Origin: Actinophytocola sp963826035
GTDB taxonomy: Bacteria; Actinomycetota; Actinomycetes; Mycobacteriales; Pseudonocardiaceae
Length of the DNA stretch: 64,000 bases
Direction of reading: 5' to 3'
NCBI GenBank assembly: GCA_963826035.1
Contig: CAWGVZ010000015.1
Coordinates: 806,001 to 870,000, forward strand
Each line of letters starts with the position of its first letter. Position 1 is the stretch's first letter. Below are positions 24,882 through 33,054 of the stretch, one piece after another. A model generated the notes under the pieces. The model was not told the DNA's origin. It ran no database searches and saw nothing but the letters and a program-made list of their open reading frames with translations. The translations under genes were made by a program, and so were the position numbers.

Positions 24882-25727
24882 GTGAAGCACACCAAGCCGC
24901 CGTTTCGCCGGCGCCGCCTCGGCCGGCGGCTGCGCGTCATGCGCGAGTCGACCGGCCTGACCCTGGAGGCCGCCGCGCCGAGGCTGGACCTGAGCCGCAG
25001 CTCGCTGTTCCGCGTCGAGAGCGGCGAGACGCGCGCCACCGTGCACCTGGTCCGGTCCATGATGGACCTGTACGACCGGTTCGAGGAGGGCCTGCTCGAC
25101 ACGGTCCGCGCCGCCCTCAAGCCGAGCTGGTTCACCGCCTACGGCGTGCAGGATCTTGGCTACACCGACGCGGAGACCGAGGCGTGCCGGGTCTTCGACT
25201 ACCCGGGCATGCACCTGCCCGGCCTGCTGCACACCGAGCCCTACATGCGCGCGGTGTTCGAGCGTGCACACCGGCGCCGCAGCCCCGCGCAGGTGCACAA
25301 CCAGGTCGCCGTGCGGCAGATCCGGCAGCGGCGGCTCACCAGCGAGGACGACCCGCTCGAGCTGGTGGCGATCGTCGACGAGGCCGCGCTGACCCGCGAG
25401 ATCGCCGCCCCGGAGATCATGCGCGACCAGCTCACCCATCTGGTGGAGTCGGCCGAGATGCCCACGGTCACCCTGCACGTGCTGCCGCGGGTCGGGTTCC
25501 CGCCCCGCGCCCTGGAAGGCGGGTTCACCCTGCTCGACTTCCCCGAGCCGGACGAGCCGGAGTTGCTCTACCACGAGTACATGACCGGCGCGCTGCATAT
25601 CGAGGACGAGGCGGAGGTCCGGGAGGCTAGACTGGTGTTCGACGCGCTGCGCGGCGAGGCACTCAACCACGACGACTCGGTCGCGCTGATCGAGCGACTC
25701 GCCACAGCGCCGCCCACACCATCGTGA
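24882..25727 (+). CDS. XRE-family regulator with DUF5753 effector domain
   Basis: 281 residues from a GTG at 24882. The N-terminal helix-turn-helix (RLRVMRESTGLTLEAAAPRLDLSRSSLFRVESG) is followed by the actinomycete DUF5753 domain (FDYPGMHLPGLLHTEPYMRA and PTVTLHVLPR). Such proteins are routinely paired with a small DUF397 protein, as here. They act as developmental or antibiotic regulators (BldB/AbaA-like systems). The exact target is unknown. Confidence 0.93.
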   Translation: MKHTKPPFRRRRLGRRLRVMRESTGLTLEAAAPRLDLSRSSLFRVESGETRATVHLVRSMMDLYDRFEEGLLDTVRAALKPSWFTAYGVQDLGYTDAETEACRVFDYPGMHLPGLLHTEPYMRAVFERAHRRRSPAQVHNQVAVRQIRQRRLTSEDDPLELVAIVDEAALTREIAAPEIMRDQLTHLVESAEMPTVTLHVLPRVGFPPRALEGGFTLLDFPEPDEPELLYHEYMTGALHIEDEAEVREARLVFDALRGEALNHDDSVALIERLATAPPTPS

Positions 25728-25741
25728 AAGAGGCGATCACA

Positions 25742-26002
25742 GTGTCCACAGTGGACCTATCGCGGCTGGCCTGGCGCAAGAGCAGCCGCAGTTCAGGCGC
25801 TGGCGATAACGGCAACTGCGTCGAGGTCGCCTTCGCCGAGGCCTGGCGCAAGAGCAGCCGCAGCACAGCCGGCGGCGACAACGGCAACTGCGTCGAGGTC
25901 GCCTTCGCCGGCCCGGCCGTCGCCGTGCGCGACTCCAAGAACCCCACCGCGTCGCCGCTCGCGTTCCCGGCCGCCAGTTTCGCCGCCTTCCTCCGGCGCT
26001 AG
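25742..26002 (+). CDS. DUF397 protein with a tandem-duplicated domain
   Basis: 86 residues from the GTG at 25742, with AAAGAGGCG before it; an in-frame GTG at 25724 overlaps the XRE stop. DUF397 proteins normally have one copy of W-RKSS-S-x-NCVEVA. Here AWRKSSRS..GDNGNCVEVAFA occurs twice, then the usual VAVRDSKNP and FLRR ends. It is likely the small partner (antitoxin-like or co-regulator) of the XRE protein. The role of the extra copy is unknown. Confidence 0.9.
   Translation: MSTVDLSRLAWRKSSRSSGAGDNGNCVEVAFAEAWRKSSRSTAGGDNGNCVEVAFAGPAVAVRDSKNPTASPLAFPAASFAAFLRR
25769..25912 (+). repeat. 72-bp direct tandem repeat inside the DUF397 gene
   Basis: Copies at 25769-25840 and 25841-25912, both starting GCCTGGCGCAAGAGCAGCCG and ending GCCTTCGCCG. 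They differ at only a few bases, so the duplication looks recent. It preserves the reading frame (24 codons). Confidence 0.9.
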
Positions 26003-26004
26003 CA

Positions 26005-26565
26005 CTACAGACGCCGCGAGGCGAAGAACCGCCGAGTGGTCCTGGGGGCCGTGACCAGCACGCTCAGCACGAGCCCGGCGATGACGCAGAACGGGCCGAA
26101 TGGTGTGGCCAGGGAGCCCAGGGCGACGACGACCGACAGCGCCACCGTGCCGAACCGGGCCCACCTGCGGCCACGGGAAAGCCCGATGCCCAGAACGATG
26201 TCCGCGGTAGCCAGCAGCGCCAACAGGACCGCGCCGCCGAAGCCGACCAGCACCGCCCGGTCCGTGTACATGCCGACGCCGGGTACGTCGGACACCGTGA
26301 ACATCCCGACGACGGGTGTGTCGCCCACCCAACTGCCGAGTGCCCCACCAACCGCCATGATCATCGCGCCGATCAGGCTGAACCCGGCGAAGACGTACAA
26401 GAGCACCGACACCGTCGTGACCGGCCCGGGGGCGTGGACCGGTCCCGGCGGCGGCCCGGGCTGGAACATCGGCTGATACGGCATCGACTGGTAACCGGGC
26501 GCTGAGGGGTAGTGCATGTCGCTCTCCTGACGGGGTTGACCGAAGTTCGGCTCTGGAGTGGTCAC
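26005..26565 (-). CDS. Proline-rich tetra-spanning membrane protein of unknown function
   Basis: 186 residues. A 48-residue Pro/Gln/Tyr-rich cytoplasmic N-terminus precedes four predicted membrane helices (VSVLLYVFAGFSLIGAMIM, AVLVGFGGAVLLALLATADI, FGTVALSVVVALG, FCVIAGLVLSVLV). Similar tails are common in actinobacterial membrane proteins near Ser/Thr kinases, but I do not recognise the family. It converges on the DUF397 gene, 2 bp apart. Confidence 0.75.
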   Translation of the reverse strand: MTTPEPNFGQPRQESDMHYPSAPGYQSMPYQPMFQPGPPPGPVHAPGPVTTVSVLLYVFAGFSLIGAMIMAVGGALGSWVGDTPVVGMFTVSDVPGVGMYTDRAVLVGFGGAVLLALLATADIVLGIGLSRGRRWARFGTVALSVVVALGSLATPFGPFCVIAGLVLSVLVTAPRTTRRFFASRRL

Positions 26566-26622
26566 GTCAGGTGAGATGAGCCGGTAGGAAAGACGGTTAG
26601 TAACAGGCCTATAACGCCGCGC

Positions 26623-28071
26623 CTAGCGGACCCGGATACTCGCCAGGATTTCCTCGGCGCGGTCCTGCTCGCCGGTCGGCTGCTTGATCTGGACGTACAC
26701 GGAGGTGCCGCCCGAGGTGCGCAGCCCGGCCTCGTCGAAGGTGACGTCGTTCGGGCACGTCCAGCGGACGATGTGACCGGTGAGCGCGCCCTGCCGTTTG
26801 GTGGGCGTGCCGTCCTGGCAACCGTCATGACGCAGGGCGAGCGCCTTGTCCACCAGTTCCGCGTTCCCGCTGAGCCCGACGAACACCCCGGGCTCCCGGC
26901 TCGCGTGGTCCCGCCACTGCTCGAGATCCCCCGCCACGGCGACCGCCGGGCTCGGATCGGCGGCGGCGAGCCCGATGTCGGTGGGCAACCAGCCGCCGCC
27001 CTGCCGCTGCCCGGCCCACGCGGCGGGCACGGTGAGCGTGATCCGGCCATCGTCGTCGCTGACGTCGACCAGGTCCGCAGCGGCGTCCCGCTCCCAGGGC
27101 GCTGCCACCACCACAGCAGCCCCGGCGACCACGAGGACGGCCGCCGCGCCGGCCACCCACCGCACCCACGGCCGCCGACGCGGACTCGTGGCAGCGACGG
27201 GAGGGGGCGCGGCCGGCAGTTGAGTGGTCACCTCGGCGTCGGCGATCGCCTGCGGTCGAGGGGTTCCGCCGGGTCGTGCGGCGGCCAGCGCGGCCAGTTC
27301 CCTGGCCAGGTCGAGGGCGGTGGGCCACCGGTCGTCGCGGTCGGGGGCCAGCCCCCGCAGCAGAACCTCGTCCGTGCCCATCGGCAGGCCGGGCCGGGTG
27401 GTGCTCGGTGGCGCTGCCCCGGTCACGGCCGGCTTCTCCCCGGTCAACAGGTCGTACACGGTCGCGGCGACGCCGTACACATCCACCCGGTGATCGAGAT
27501 CCAGGCCGGACGACTGCTCCGGCGCCATGTACCCGGGCGTGCCGGCGGCGAGCGTGAACCCGGACGCCTCCGCCAATCGCTTGGACAGGCCGAGGTCGGC
27601 GATCACCAGCCGGTCGATGCCGCCGACGTCGGCCCGGAACAATACGTTCGACGGCTTGATGTCGCGGTGCATGATGCCGGCGCGGTGCAGGTCGGCGACA
27701 CCGAGCGCGATGTCGGCGCCGTACCGCAGCGCTGTCGCCACCCCGGTGGTCGCCCGGCGGTCGGCCAGGCTGCCCCGGTCGGCGAACGACATCACGAAGT
27801 AGGGCCGGCCGTCCGGCAACTGTCCGATGTCGAATACCTGCACCACTCGCTCCGACCGCGCGCGCCGAAGCACCCGCGCCTCTTCGAGGAACCGCTCGCG
27901 GATATCGAGTTGGTGCGTCCAGTTCTCGGACAGCACCTTGATCGCCACTTGGTCGTCGAGTTCGTGGTCGTGCCCGAGCCACACCATCGCGAACGCCCCG
28001 GAGCCGAGCGGACGCTCGACGACGTATCGGCCGATGCGGTGGGGAACGGACACGTCCCTATCATGGACCAA
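26623..28071 (-). CDS. Membrane Ser/Thr protein kinase (PknB type)
   Basis: 482 residues. The kinase domain (about residues 14-275) shows GSGAFAMVW, the catalytic Lys in QVAIKVL, HRDIKPSNV, DLGLSKR (DLG instead of DFG) and APEQ. One membrane helix near residue 310 (VAGAAAVLVVAGAAVVVAAP) is followed by an external sensor-like domain of about 150 residues. Starts at 28071 (ATG) or 28053 (GTG). It is divergent from the sigma-factor gene by a few dozen bases, suggesting a kinase-sigma regulatory pair. Confidence 0.92.
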   Translation of the reverse strand: MVHDRDVSVPHRIGRYVVERPLGSGAFAMVWLGHDHELDDQVAIKVLSENWTHQLDIRERFLEEARVLRRARSERVVQVFDIGQLPDGRPYFVMSFADRGSLADRRATTGVATALRYGADIALGVADLHRAGIMHRDIKPSNVLFRADVGGIDRLVIADLGLSKRLAEASGFTLAAGTPGYMAPEQSSGLDLDHRVDVYGVAATVYDLLTGEKPAVTGAAPPSTTRPGLPMGTDEVLLRGLAPDRDDRWPTALDLARELAALAAARPGGTPRPQAIADAEVTTQLPAAPPPVAATSPRRRPWVRWVAGAAAVLVVAGAAVVVAAPWERDAAADLVDVSDDDGRITLTVPAAWAGQRQGGGWLPTDIGLAAADPSPAVAVAGDLEQWRDHASREPGVFVGLSGNAELVDKALALRHDGCQDGTPTKRQGALTGHIVRWTCPNDVTFDEAGLRTSGGTSVYVQIKQPTGEQDRAEEILASIRVR

Positions 28072-28540
28072 CTACCCGAGCGGCTTTGCGAAGGGCGGAC
28101 TTTGTGGACGTGGAAACTTTGGCCACGCACGCGGCCAACGGCGACCACGCCGCACTCGACGCCTTGCTGCGTGAAATTCAACCCGAGGTGCTGCGGCGCT
28201 GCGGCCGGTTGCTGCCATATCGGCAGGACGCGGAAGAGGCCTGCCAGGACGCGCTCATGCAGGTGGCCCGCAATATCATGGGCTTCGCCGGCCGGTCGAA
28301 GTTCAGCACCTGGCTCTACCCGGTGGTGTCGAACTGCGCACGCCAGACCTACCGAGTGTTGAAGCGACGTGGCGCGGAACAGAGTTGGACGGTCGCGCCG
28401 GAGATCGCGGATGCGCGTACCACCAGTGTCATCGCCGGGTCCCGCATCGACCTGCTCGAGGCGCTCGACAAACTCGAACGGATTAATCCCCAACTGGTCG
28501 CGGCGGTTGTGCTGCGCGACCTTTCTCAGCTGACCTATCC

Positions 28541-30013
28541 GGGTCTTCGAAGTTAACCGGGCAGGGGCGGTTTTGACCCGCGTCGCCGGTGACGCACTGT
28601 AGCCGGATCTGGGGGTGGGGGCCCGGATGCGAGACGCCCGCAGCCCTTCGTGATCATGACTGTTGTCTACGCAGTCGATCAAGAAGAGCTACGGGCGTGC
28701 ATCACGATACGACGTTGTTGTTAGGGCTGGACGATGTGGTGGTGGATCGGGTCGATCTGGATCCGGACGGCTGTCGGGTGGTGCACGTGACCACGGCGAA
28801 CGCGTCGCCGGTGTGTCCCTCGTGCGCGACCCCCTCGACCTCGGTGAAGGGCTGGGTCTCGACCCAGCCACGCGATCTGTCCTTTCCCGTGCCGACACGG
28901 TTGGTGTGGCGCAAAGGCCGGTGGCGCTGCCAGGCCGTGACGTGTCGGCGGTCCTCGTTCACCGAGTCGATACCCCAGATTCCCTCCCGCAAGCGGGTGA
29001 CCAGTCGGCTGCGGGACGCGGCCGGACGCACGGTGGTCTTGGGCCAGACGGTGTCCCAGGCCACGCGCGAGGTGGGCCTGTCCTGGCCGGTGGTCCACGC
29101 GGCCTTCGTTGAGCACGCCACCGCGATGCTGCCCACGGAACCGGAACCGGTGGTGGCACTGGGGATCGACGAGACGCGCCGGGGCATACCGCAGTTCGCT
29201 GTGAATGCCGAGACCGGGAAGGTGGAACAGGTCGTTGACCGCTGGCACACCGGATTCGTTGACCTGACTGGTGATCAGGGCCTGCTGGGGCAGGTCGAAG
29301 GCCGCTCCAGCCGCGATGTCGGGTCGTGGCTGGCCGCCAGAACTCAGCAGTGGCGCGAGAGCGTTCAGATCGTGGCGATCGACATGTGCGCCGCCTACCG
29401 GGCCGCGGTGACCGAGCATTTACCTGACGCGACGCTGGTGGTCGACCATTTTCACGTCGTGCAACTGGCCAACCAGATGGTGTCCGCGGTGCGTCGTCGG
29501 GTGACCGCGGCGCTGCGAGGACGTCGGGTCCGCAAGGATGATCCCGAATATGGGCTGCGTCGACGGTTGCTGCGCAACCGCGAAGACCTGACTGTCGAGA
29601 AGTTCACCGACATGTGGAACCGGCTGGTCGACCTGGGCGCGGCCGGGGAACAGATCCTGGCCGCGTGGATCGCGAAGGAAGAACTGCGCGCCCTGCTGGC
29701 CTTGGCTCGTACCGGCGCGTCTGGTCACCGGATTTCCCAGCGACTGTGGGCCTTCTATCGGTGGTGCGCCGACACCGACATCCCTGAGCTACATCGGCTG
29801 GCCGGCACCGTCGAGGCGTGGTGGCCACAGATCGAGGCGTTCATCCTTACCGGTGTCACCAACGCGGCCAGCGAGGGCGTCAACCGGTTGATCAAGTTGG
29901 AAGCCCGCAACGCCTTCGGTTTCCGAAACCCGGCCAATCAACGCCTCCGGTCACGCTGCGCGAGCGTCCGGGCGGCCTCGCGACGAGCCAAGCCCGGTTA
30001 ACTTCGAAGACCC
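28541..30013 (+). mobile_element. ISL3-family insertion sequence, complete
   Basis: A 1473-bp element with perfect 22-bp terminal inverted repeats (left 28541-28562, starting GGGTCTTCGAAGTTAACC; right 29992-30013). An 8-bp direct target duplication ACCTATCC lies at 28533-28540 and 30014-30021, the size typical of ISL3. It carries one intact transposase whose stop codon lies inside the right repeat. Nothing is decayed, so insertion is probably recent. Confidence 0.95.
28697..30001 (+). CDS. ISL3-family transposase
   Basis: 434 residues from the GTG at 28697; the frame upstream to 28589 is non-coding IS sequence. A zinc-finger N-terminus (CPSCATPS, CQAVTCRRSSF) and helix-turn-helix (TVSQATREVGLSWPVVHAAF). 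The DDE catalytic core has GIDETRRG, VVDHFHVVQLAN and a C-terminal EGVNRLIKLEARNAFGFRN. Cuts and joins the 22-bp ends. Stop TAA sits in the right inverted repeat. Confidence 0.95.
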   Translation: MHHDTTLLLGLDDVVVDRVDLDPDGCRVVHVTTANASPVCPSCATPSTSVKGWVSTQPRDLSFPVPTRLVWRKGRWRCQAVTCRRSSFTESIPQIPSRKRVTSRLRDAAGRTVVLGQTVSQATREVGLSWPVVHAAFVEHATAMLPTEPEPVVALGIDETRRGIPQFAVNAETGKVEQVVDRWHTGFVDLTGDQGLLGQVEGRSSRDVGSWLAARTQQWRESVQIVAIDMCAAYRAAVTEHLPDATLVVDHFHVVQLANQMVSAVRRRVTAALRGRRVRKDDPEYGLRRRLLRNREDLTVEKFTDMWNRLVDLGAAGEQILAAWIAKEELRALLALARTGASGHRISQRLWAFYRWCADTDIPELHRLAGTVEAWWPQIEAFILTGVTNAASEGVNRLIKLEARNAFGFRNPANQRLRSRCASVRAASRRAKPG

Positions 30014-30108
30014 ACCTATCCCGAGATCGCCGAGCTGTTGGGACTGCCGTTGAGCACGGTGAAAATGCGGATCCACGAAGGCCGCAAAGTGATGCGGAAA
30101 TACATGGG

Positions 30109-30816
30109 CTAGGCCGGCGTGCGGAACTGTTGGGCCGGTCCCTGATGGCAGGTGAACTGCCACAGCTGCTGACCCCATTCCTTCGACTCCTCCGGCACGT
30201 CGAGGCAGAACCCGGACCGTACGTTCTTCAGACGCCAGTAGTTCCACCCGTTGTCCGTGGCGAACCAGGTCCGCTGCCACAACTGGCTGCCGCCGGAGTC
30301 GCGGCACGGCATTTGAACCACCCGCGCACCGACCCCCGTGGCGTCGCCGGAGAGGTCGACGCACTTGCCGCTGCGCTCGCTGACGATCTTGTAGACGTCC
30401 GTGCCGTAGCCGCCCGCCCAGCCCCAGCGTCCCTGCGGCGTGTCCTCGCACGGCCACTGGATCACCGCCACCCCGTCCTCTTTACCCGCCGTGTGCAGGT
30501 TGAGGCAGAGACCGTGGAGCGCGGACGCCAGCTGCCGGTGCGGCCCCGGCTGCGGCGCCTGTTCGGTGGCGCCGGGTGGCGCCGGGTCCGGCACCGGGCT
30601 GTCCGCCGGCGTCTCCGGCGTGTCGGTCAGCGTGGTGGAGGCACTGGTCGGCGGGGCGCTCACGGGCGGTGTGGTGGCGCCGGGCGAGGTGGCGCCGGGC
30701 ACGTCGGCGGCCACCGGGTGAGCCTGGCCGGAGACGTCTTCCGTGGTCACGTCATCCGGCTGGGCGCACGCGGCGAGCAGCAGCAGGACGAGCACCACAA
30801 TGCCGCGACGACCCAC
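30109..30816 (-). CDS. Ricin-B-domain lipoprotein
   Basis: 235 residues. A lipoprotein signal MGRRGIVVLVLLLLAAC is followed by a 75-residue Pro/Thr/Ala-rich linker and a C-terminal ricin-B trefoil (SGKCVDLSGDATGVGARVVQ, SGFCLDVPEES). It would be anchored outside the membrane and bind carbohydrate. The stop overlaps the sigma gene's stop by three bases. No enzyme domain. Unknown partner. Confidence 0.8.
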   Translation of the reverse strand: MGRRGIVVLVLLLLAACAQPDDVTTEDVSGQAHPVAADVPGATSPGATTPPVSAPPTSASTTLTDTPETPADSPVPDPAPPGATEQAPQPGPHRQLASALHGLCLNLHTAGKEDGVAVIQWPCEDTPQGRWGWAGGYGTDVYKIVSERSGKCVDLSGDATGVGARVVQMPCRDSGGSQLWQRTWFATDNGWNYWRLKNVRSGFCLDVPEESKEWGQQLWQFTCHQGPAQQFRTPA

Positions 30817-31055
30817 GATCTACCCCCTGCCAGGTTGGGACGCGGCTCACCGTAGCCGAACGACCACACGCCCGAACGCCGAATGCGACGGCGGGTCAGG
30901 AATAGAGCACGGGATCTCCCCACGCCAGCGCCGGGAGTTTGTTGGACACCCCACCGGCCATATTGGCACCGGCCTTCATGGGATGGTCGGTCGTGCCGGG
31001 GCGATGGGCTGCTGGTGCCCCTCGCGACGAGAAGACCACCCTGTACGGTGTCGAT

Positions 31056-31472
31056 GTGACACAACAGGTGTTTCCGTCTCAGCCGATCCGCGACGTCCAG
31101 GTCCGGTACGTCAGGCAGACCGCCGGCGCCGGCGCGTTCGCGATCCTGACCGTCGACTTCGAGCCGACGACCTACGGCATCGACCTGACCATCCCGGGCG
31201 ACGTGCGCCTCGAGTTCGATGAATTCGAGTGGGACTACCAGTCCCTGTTCAGGTACCTCGAAGGGCTGGTGTGGGGCGTCACCGAGGAGTTGGGCACGCG
31301 GCCGGACCTCGACGTGCGCACCAAGGTGATCCTGCGACGGTTGGTGCTCCACCCGGTCGACTCCAACGAGCTGGGCTTCCGTCACGCTGGCCGGCTCGTG
31401 GCGCGGGCGGCACTCGAGCGATTCGACGCGACCACGCCGAGTCCCGCACCCGGCCACCCGACGGCCGGATAG
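31056..31472 (+). CDS. Hypothetical acidic protein
   Basis: 138 residues if started at the GTG at 31056 (VTQQVFPSQPIRDVQVRYV); the frame is open upstream to 30939 and the start is uncertain. The sequence is acidic, with FEPTTYGIDLTIPGDVRLEF and a helix-rich C-terminus. No membrane segment or motif that I recognise. It may be leaderless. The 239-bp stretch before it (30817-31055) shows no other gene. Confidence 0.5.
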   Translation: MTQQVFPSQPIRDVQVRYVRQTAGAGAFAILTVDFEPTTYGIDLTIPGDVRLEFDEFEWDYQSLFRYLEGLVWGVTEELGTRPDLDVRTKVILRRLVLHPVDSNELGFRHAGRLVARAALERFDATTPSPAPGHPTAG

Positions 31473-31508
31473 CCGCCACTTCGCGTAAGGCTGATCGCGT
31501 AGTCGGTC

Positions 31509-31522
31509 TGTTAGCGATAACA
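31509..31522. promoter_or_regulatory. Operator copy 1, TGTTAGCGATAACA
   Basis: Matches the perfect palindrome TGTTAGCGCTAACA at 43784 at 13 of 14 positions. It lies 210 bp upstream of the GH43 start and 102 bp from copy 2, about ten helical turns, so looping by one repressor is plausible. Confidence 0.65.
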
Positions 31523-31610
31523 GCGATAGGGAAGTCCACTTCGGCAACCTCGCCATGAGTTCATTCTCCGAATAACGGAAATGTCCTCTTGAGCGGTCAA
31601 GGACCATTCT

Positions 31611-31624
31611 GTTAGCGTTCACAC
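31611..31624. promoter_or_regulatory. Operator copy 2, TGTTAGCGTTCACA
   Basis: Matches the 43784 palindrome at 12 of 14 positions; the left half-site is intact. It sits 95 bp upstream of the GH43 GTG. Confidence 0.5.
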
Positions 31625-31718
31625 AGAGGTGGCGCCCGTCACACCGACAGGCAGTGCCCTCCGCGACAGCGTCACCGCACCGACTTCCGCCGGCATTTCA
31701 CCTGCGAGGAGATCGTCC

Positions 31719-33029
31719 GTGAACAGACAGCTGAGGGTCAGACGCTGGCTGGCCCGACTCAGCCTCGTGGCGCTCACCGCTGCCGGCACCGCGGTGGCCG
31801 TCGCATCACCGGCACAAGTCGCCCCCGGCTACGTCTACACCACGTTCAAGGGAGACGCCGCCGCCGATCAGGAGCTCTGGGTCTACTCGTCGTCCAACGG
31901 CACGAACTTCGGCGTGCTGGCCGACACCAACTACCGCGGCCCGTCCGGCGTGCTGCGCGACCCCAGCATCATCCAGCACAACGGGCTCTACTACATCGCC
32001 CACACCGTCCAGTCGTGGACCACGAACTCAACACACTTCAACATCGCCGCCAGCCCCGACCTGGTCAACTGGACGCACGTGACCAGCGTCAACTCGGGCG
32101 TCGCCAACACGCGATTCACGTGGGCGCCCGAGTTCCACGTCGAGGGCGGCACCGTCCGGATCATCGTGAGCATCGCCCAGACCACGTGCTCCAACTGTTT
32201 CCGTCCCTACATCTTCACCGCCCAGAACGCCGGGCTGACCTCCTGGAGCGGACCGGCGCAGATGGGTGGCCTCGGCTACAACTACATCGACACCTACGTG
32301 GTGAAGTCGGGCAGCACCTACCACGCCTTCACCAAGAACGAGACCTCCAAGTACATCGAGCACTGGACCAGCACGAGCCTCACCAGCGGGTGGAGCAACC
32401 GGGGCCAGTTGTGGAGCTCGGGCTACGAGGGACCGGCCGTGTTGCGGATGAGCGACGGCTCCTGGCGCATCTGGATCGACAAGTACACCAACGGCGGCAT
32501 CTGGACGGCCACCAGCTCGAACCTGGACTCCTGGTCGGGCCTGAGCCAGATCACGTGCCCCGATTGCCGCCACGGCACCATCCTGCCGGTGGCCGACCTG
32601 CCCGGCTCGGCGCCGGCCTACCGCGTGACCAACCGCAACAGCGGCAGGGTGATGGACGTCGTGTCGGCCGCCACGGCGAACAACGCCGAGATCAAGCAGT
32701 GGACCTGGAACGGTGGCGGCAACCAGAAGTGGGCGTTCCAGGACGCCGGCGGCGGCTACTTCCGCATCGTCAACCAGAACAGCGGCAAGTGCCTGGACGT
32801 GCCGAGCGGCTCCACGGCCGACGGAGCCAACATCATCCAGTACACCTGCGGCGGCGGCACCAACCAGCAATGGCAGTGGCAGGCCGCCGGAAGCTACTTC
32901 CGGATCGTCGCACGGCACAGCGGCAAATGCCTCGACGTCGTCAACTCCGGCACCGGCGACGGCGCCGACATCCAGCAGTACACCTGCGGCAGCGCCAACA
33001 ACCAGCAGTGGAGCCGCACTCAGAGCTGA
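31719..33029 (+). CDS. Secreted GH43 glycosidase (arabinosidase/xylosidase type) with ricin-B domain
   Basis: 436 residues from the GTG at 31719, behind GCGAGGAG; the longer frame to 31629 lacks a Shine-Dalgarno. A signal peptide ends near ASPAQV. A five-bladed GH43 propeller follows with catalytic base Asp81 (LRDPSII), pKa-modulating Asp in YNYIDTYVVK, and acid Glu237 (YEGPAVL). A ricin-B trefoil fills the last 130 residues. Acts outside the cell on arabinose- or xylose-containing polymers. Two operators upstream link it to the GH62 gene. Confidence 0.9.
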   Translation: MNRQLRVRRWLARLSLVALTAAGTAVAVASPAQVAPGYVYTTFKGDAAADQELWVYSSSNGTNFGVLADTNYRGPSGVLRDPSIIQHNGLYYIAHTVQSWTTNSTHFNIAASPDLVNWTHVTSVNSGVANTRFTWAPEFHVEGGTVRIIVSIAQTTCSNCFRPYIFTAQNAGLTSWSGPAQMGGLGYNYIDTYVVKSGSTYHAFTKNETSKYIEHWTSTSLTSGWSNRGQLWSSGYEGPAVLRMSDGSWRIWIDKYTNGGIWTATSSNLDSWSGLSQITCPDCRHGTILPVADLPGSAPAYRVTNRNSGRVMDVVSAATANNAEIKQWTWNGGGNQKWAFQDAGGGYFRIVNQNSGKCLDVPSGSTADGANIIQYTCGGGTNQQWQWQAAGSYFRIVARHSGKCLDVVNSGTGDGADIQQYTCGSANNQQWSRTQS

Positions 33030-33054
33030 GCCTGACCTAGTGATTGGACATTTC

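Larger units (their letters stand above)
28104..30112 (+). pseudogene. ECF-type RNA polymerase sigma factor gene disrupted by an ISL3 element
   Basis: The 5' part (28104-28540) encodes sigma-2 and linker regions (MDVETLATHAANGDHAALDA, ACQDALMQVARNIMGFAGRSKFSTWLYPVV). It is cut within LRDLSQLTYP of region 4. The 3' part (30022-30112) continues EIAELLGLPLSTVKMRIHEG and ends RKVMRKYMG, TAG at 30110. Removing the insert and one 8-bp repeat restores a perfect 175-residue sigma factor. GTG at 28104 follows AAGGGCGG. The truncated product lacks the region-4 helix-turn-helix and should not recognise -35 elements. Confidence 0.92.

Noticed and set aside
25769..25912. CRISPR-like direct repeat
   Set aside because: It is a single in-frame 72-bp duplication inside a coding gene, with no spacers or cas genes.
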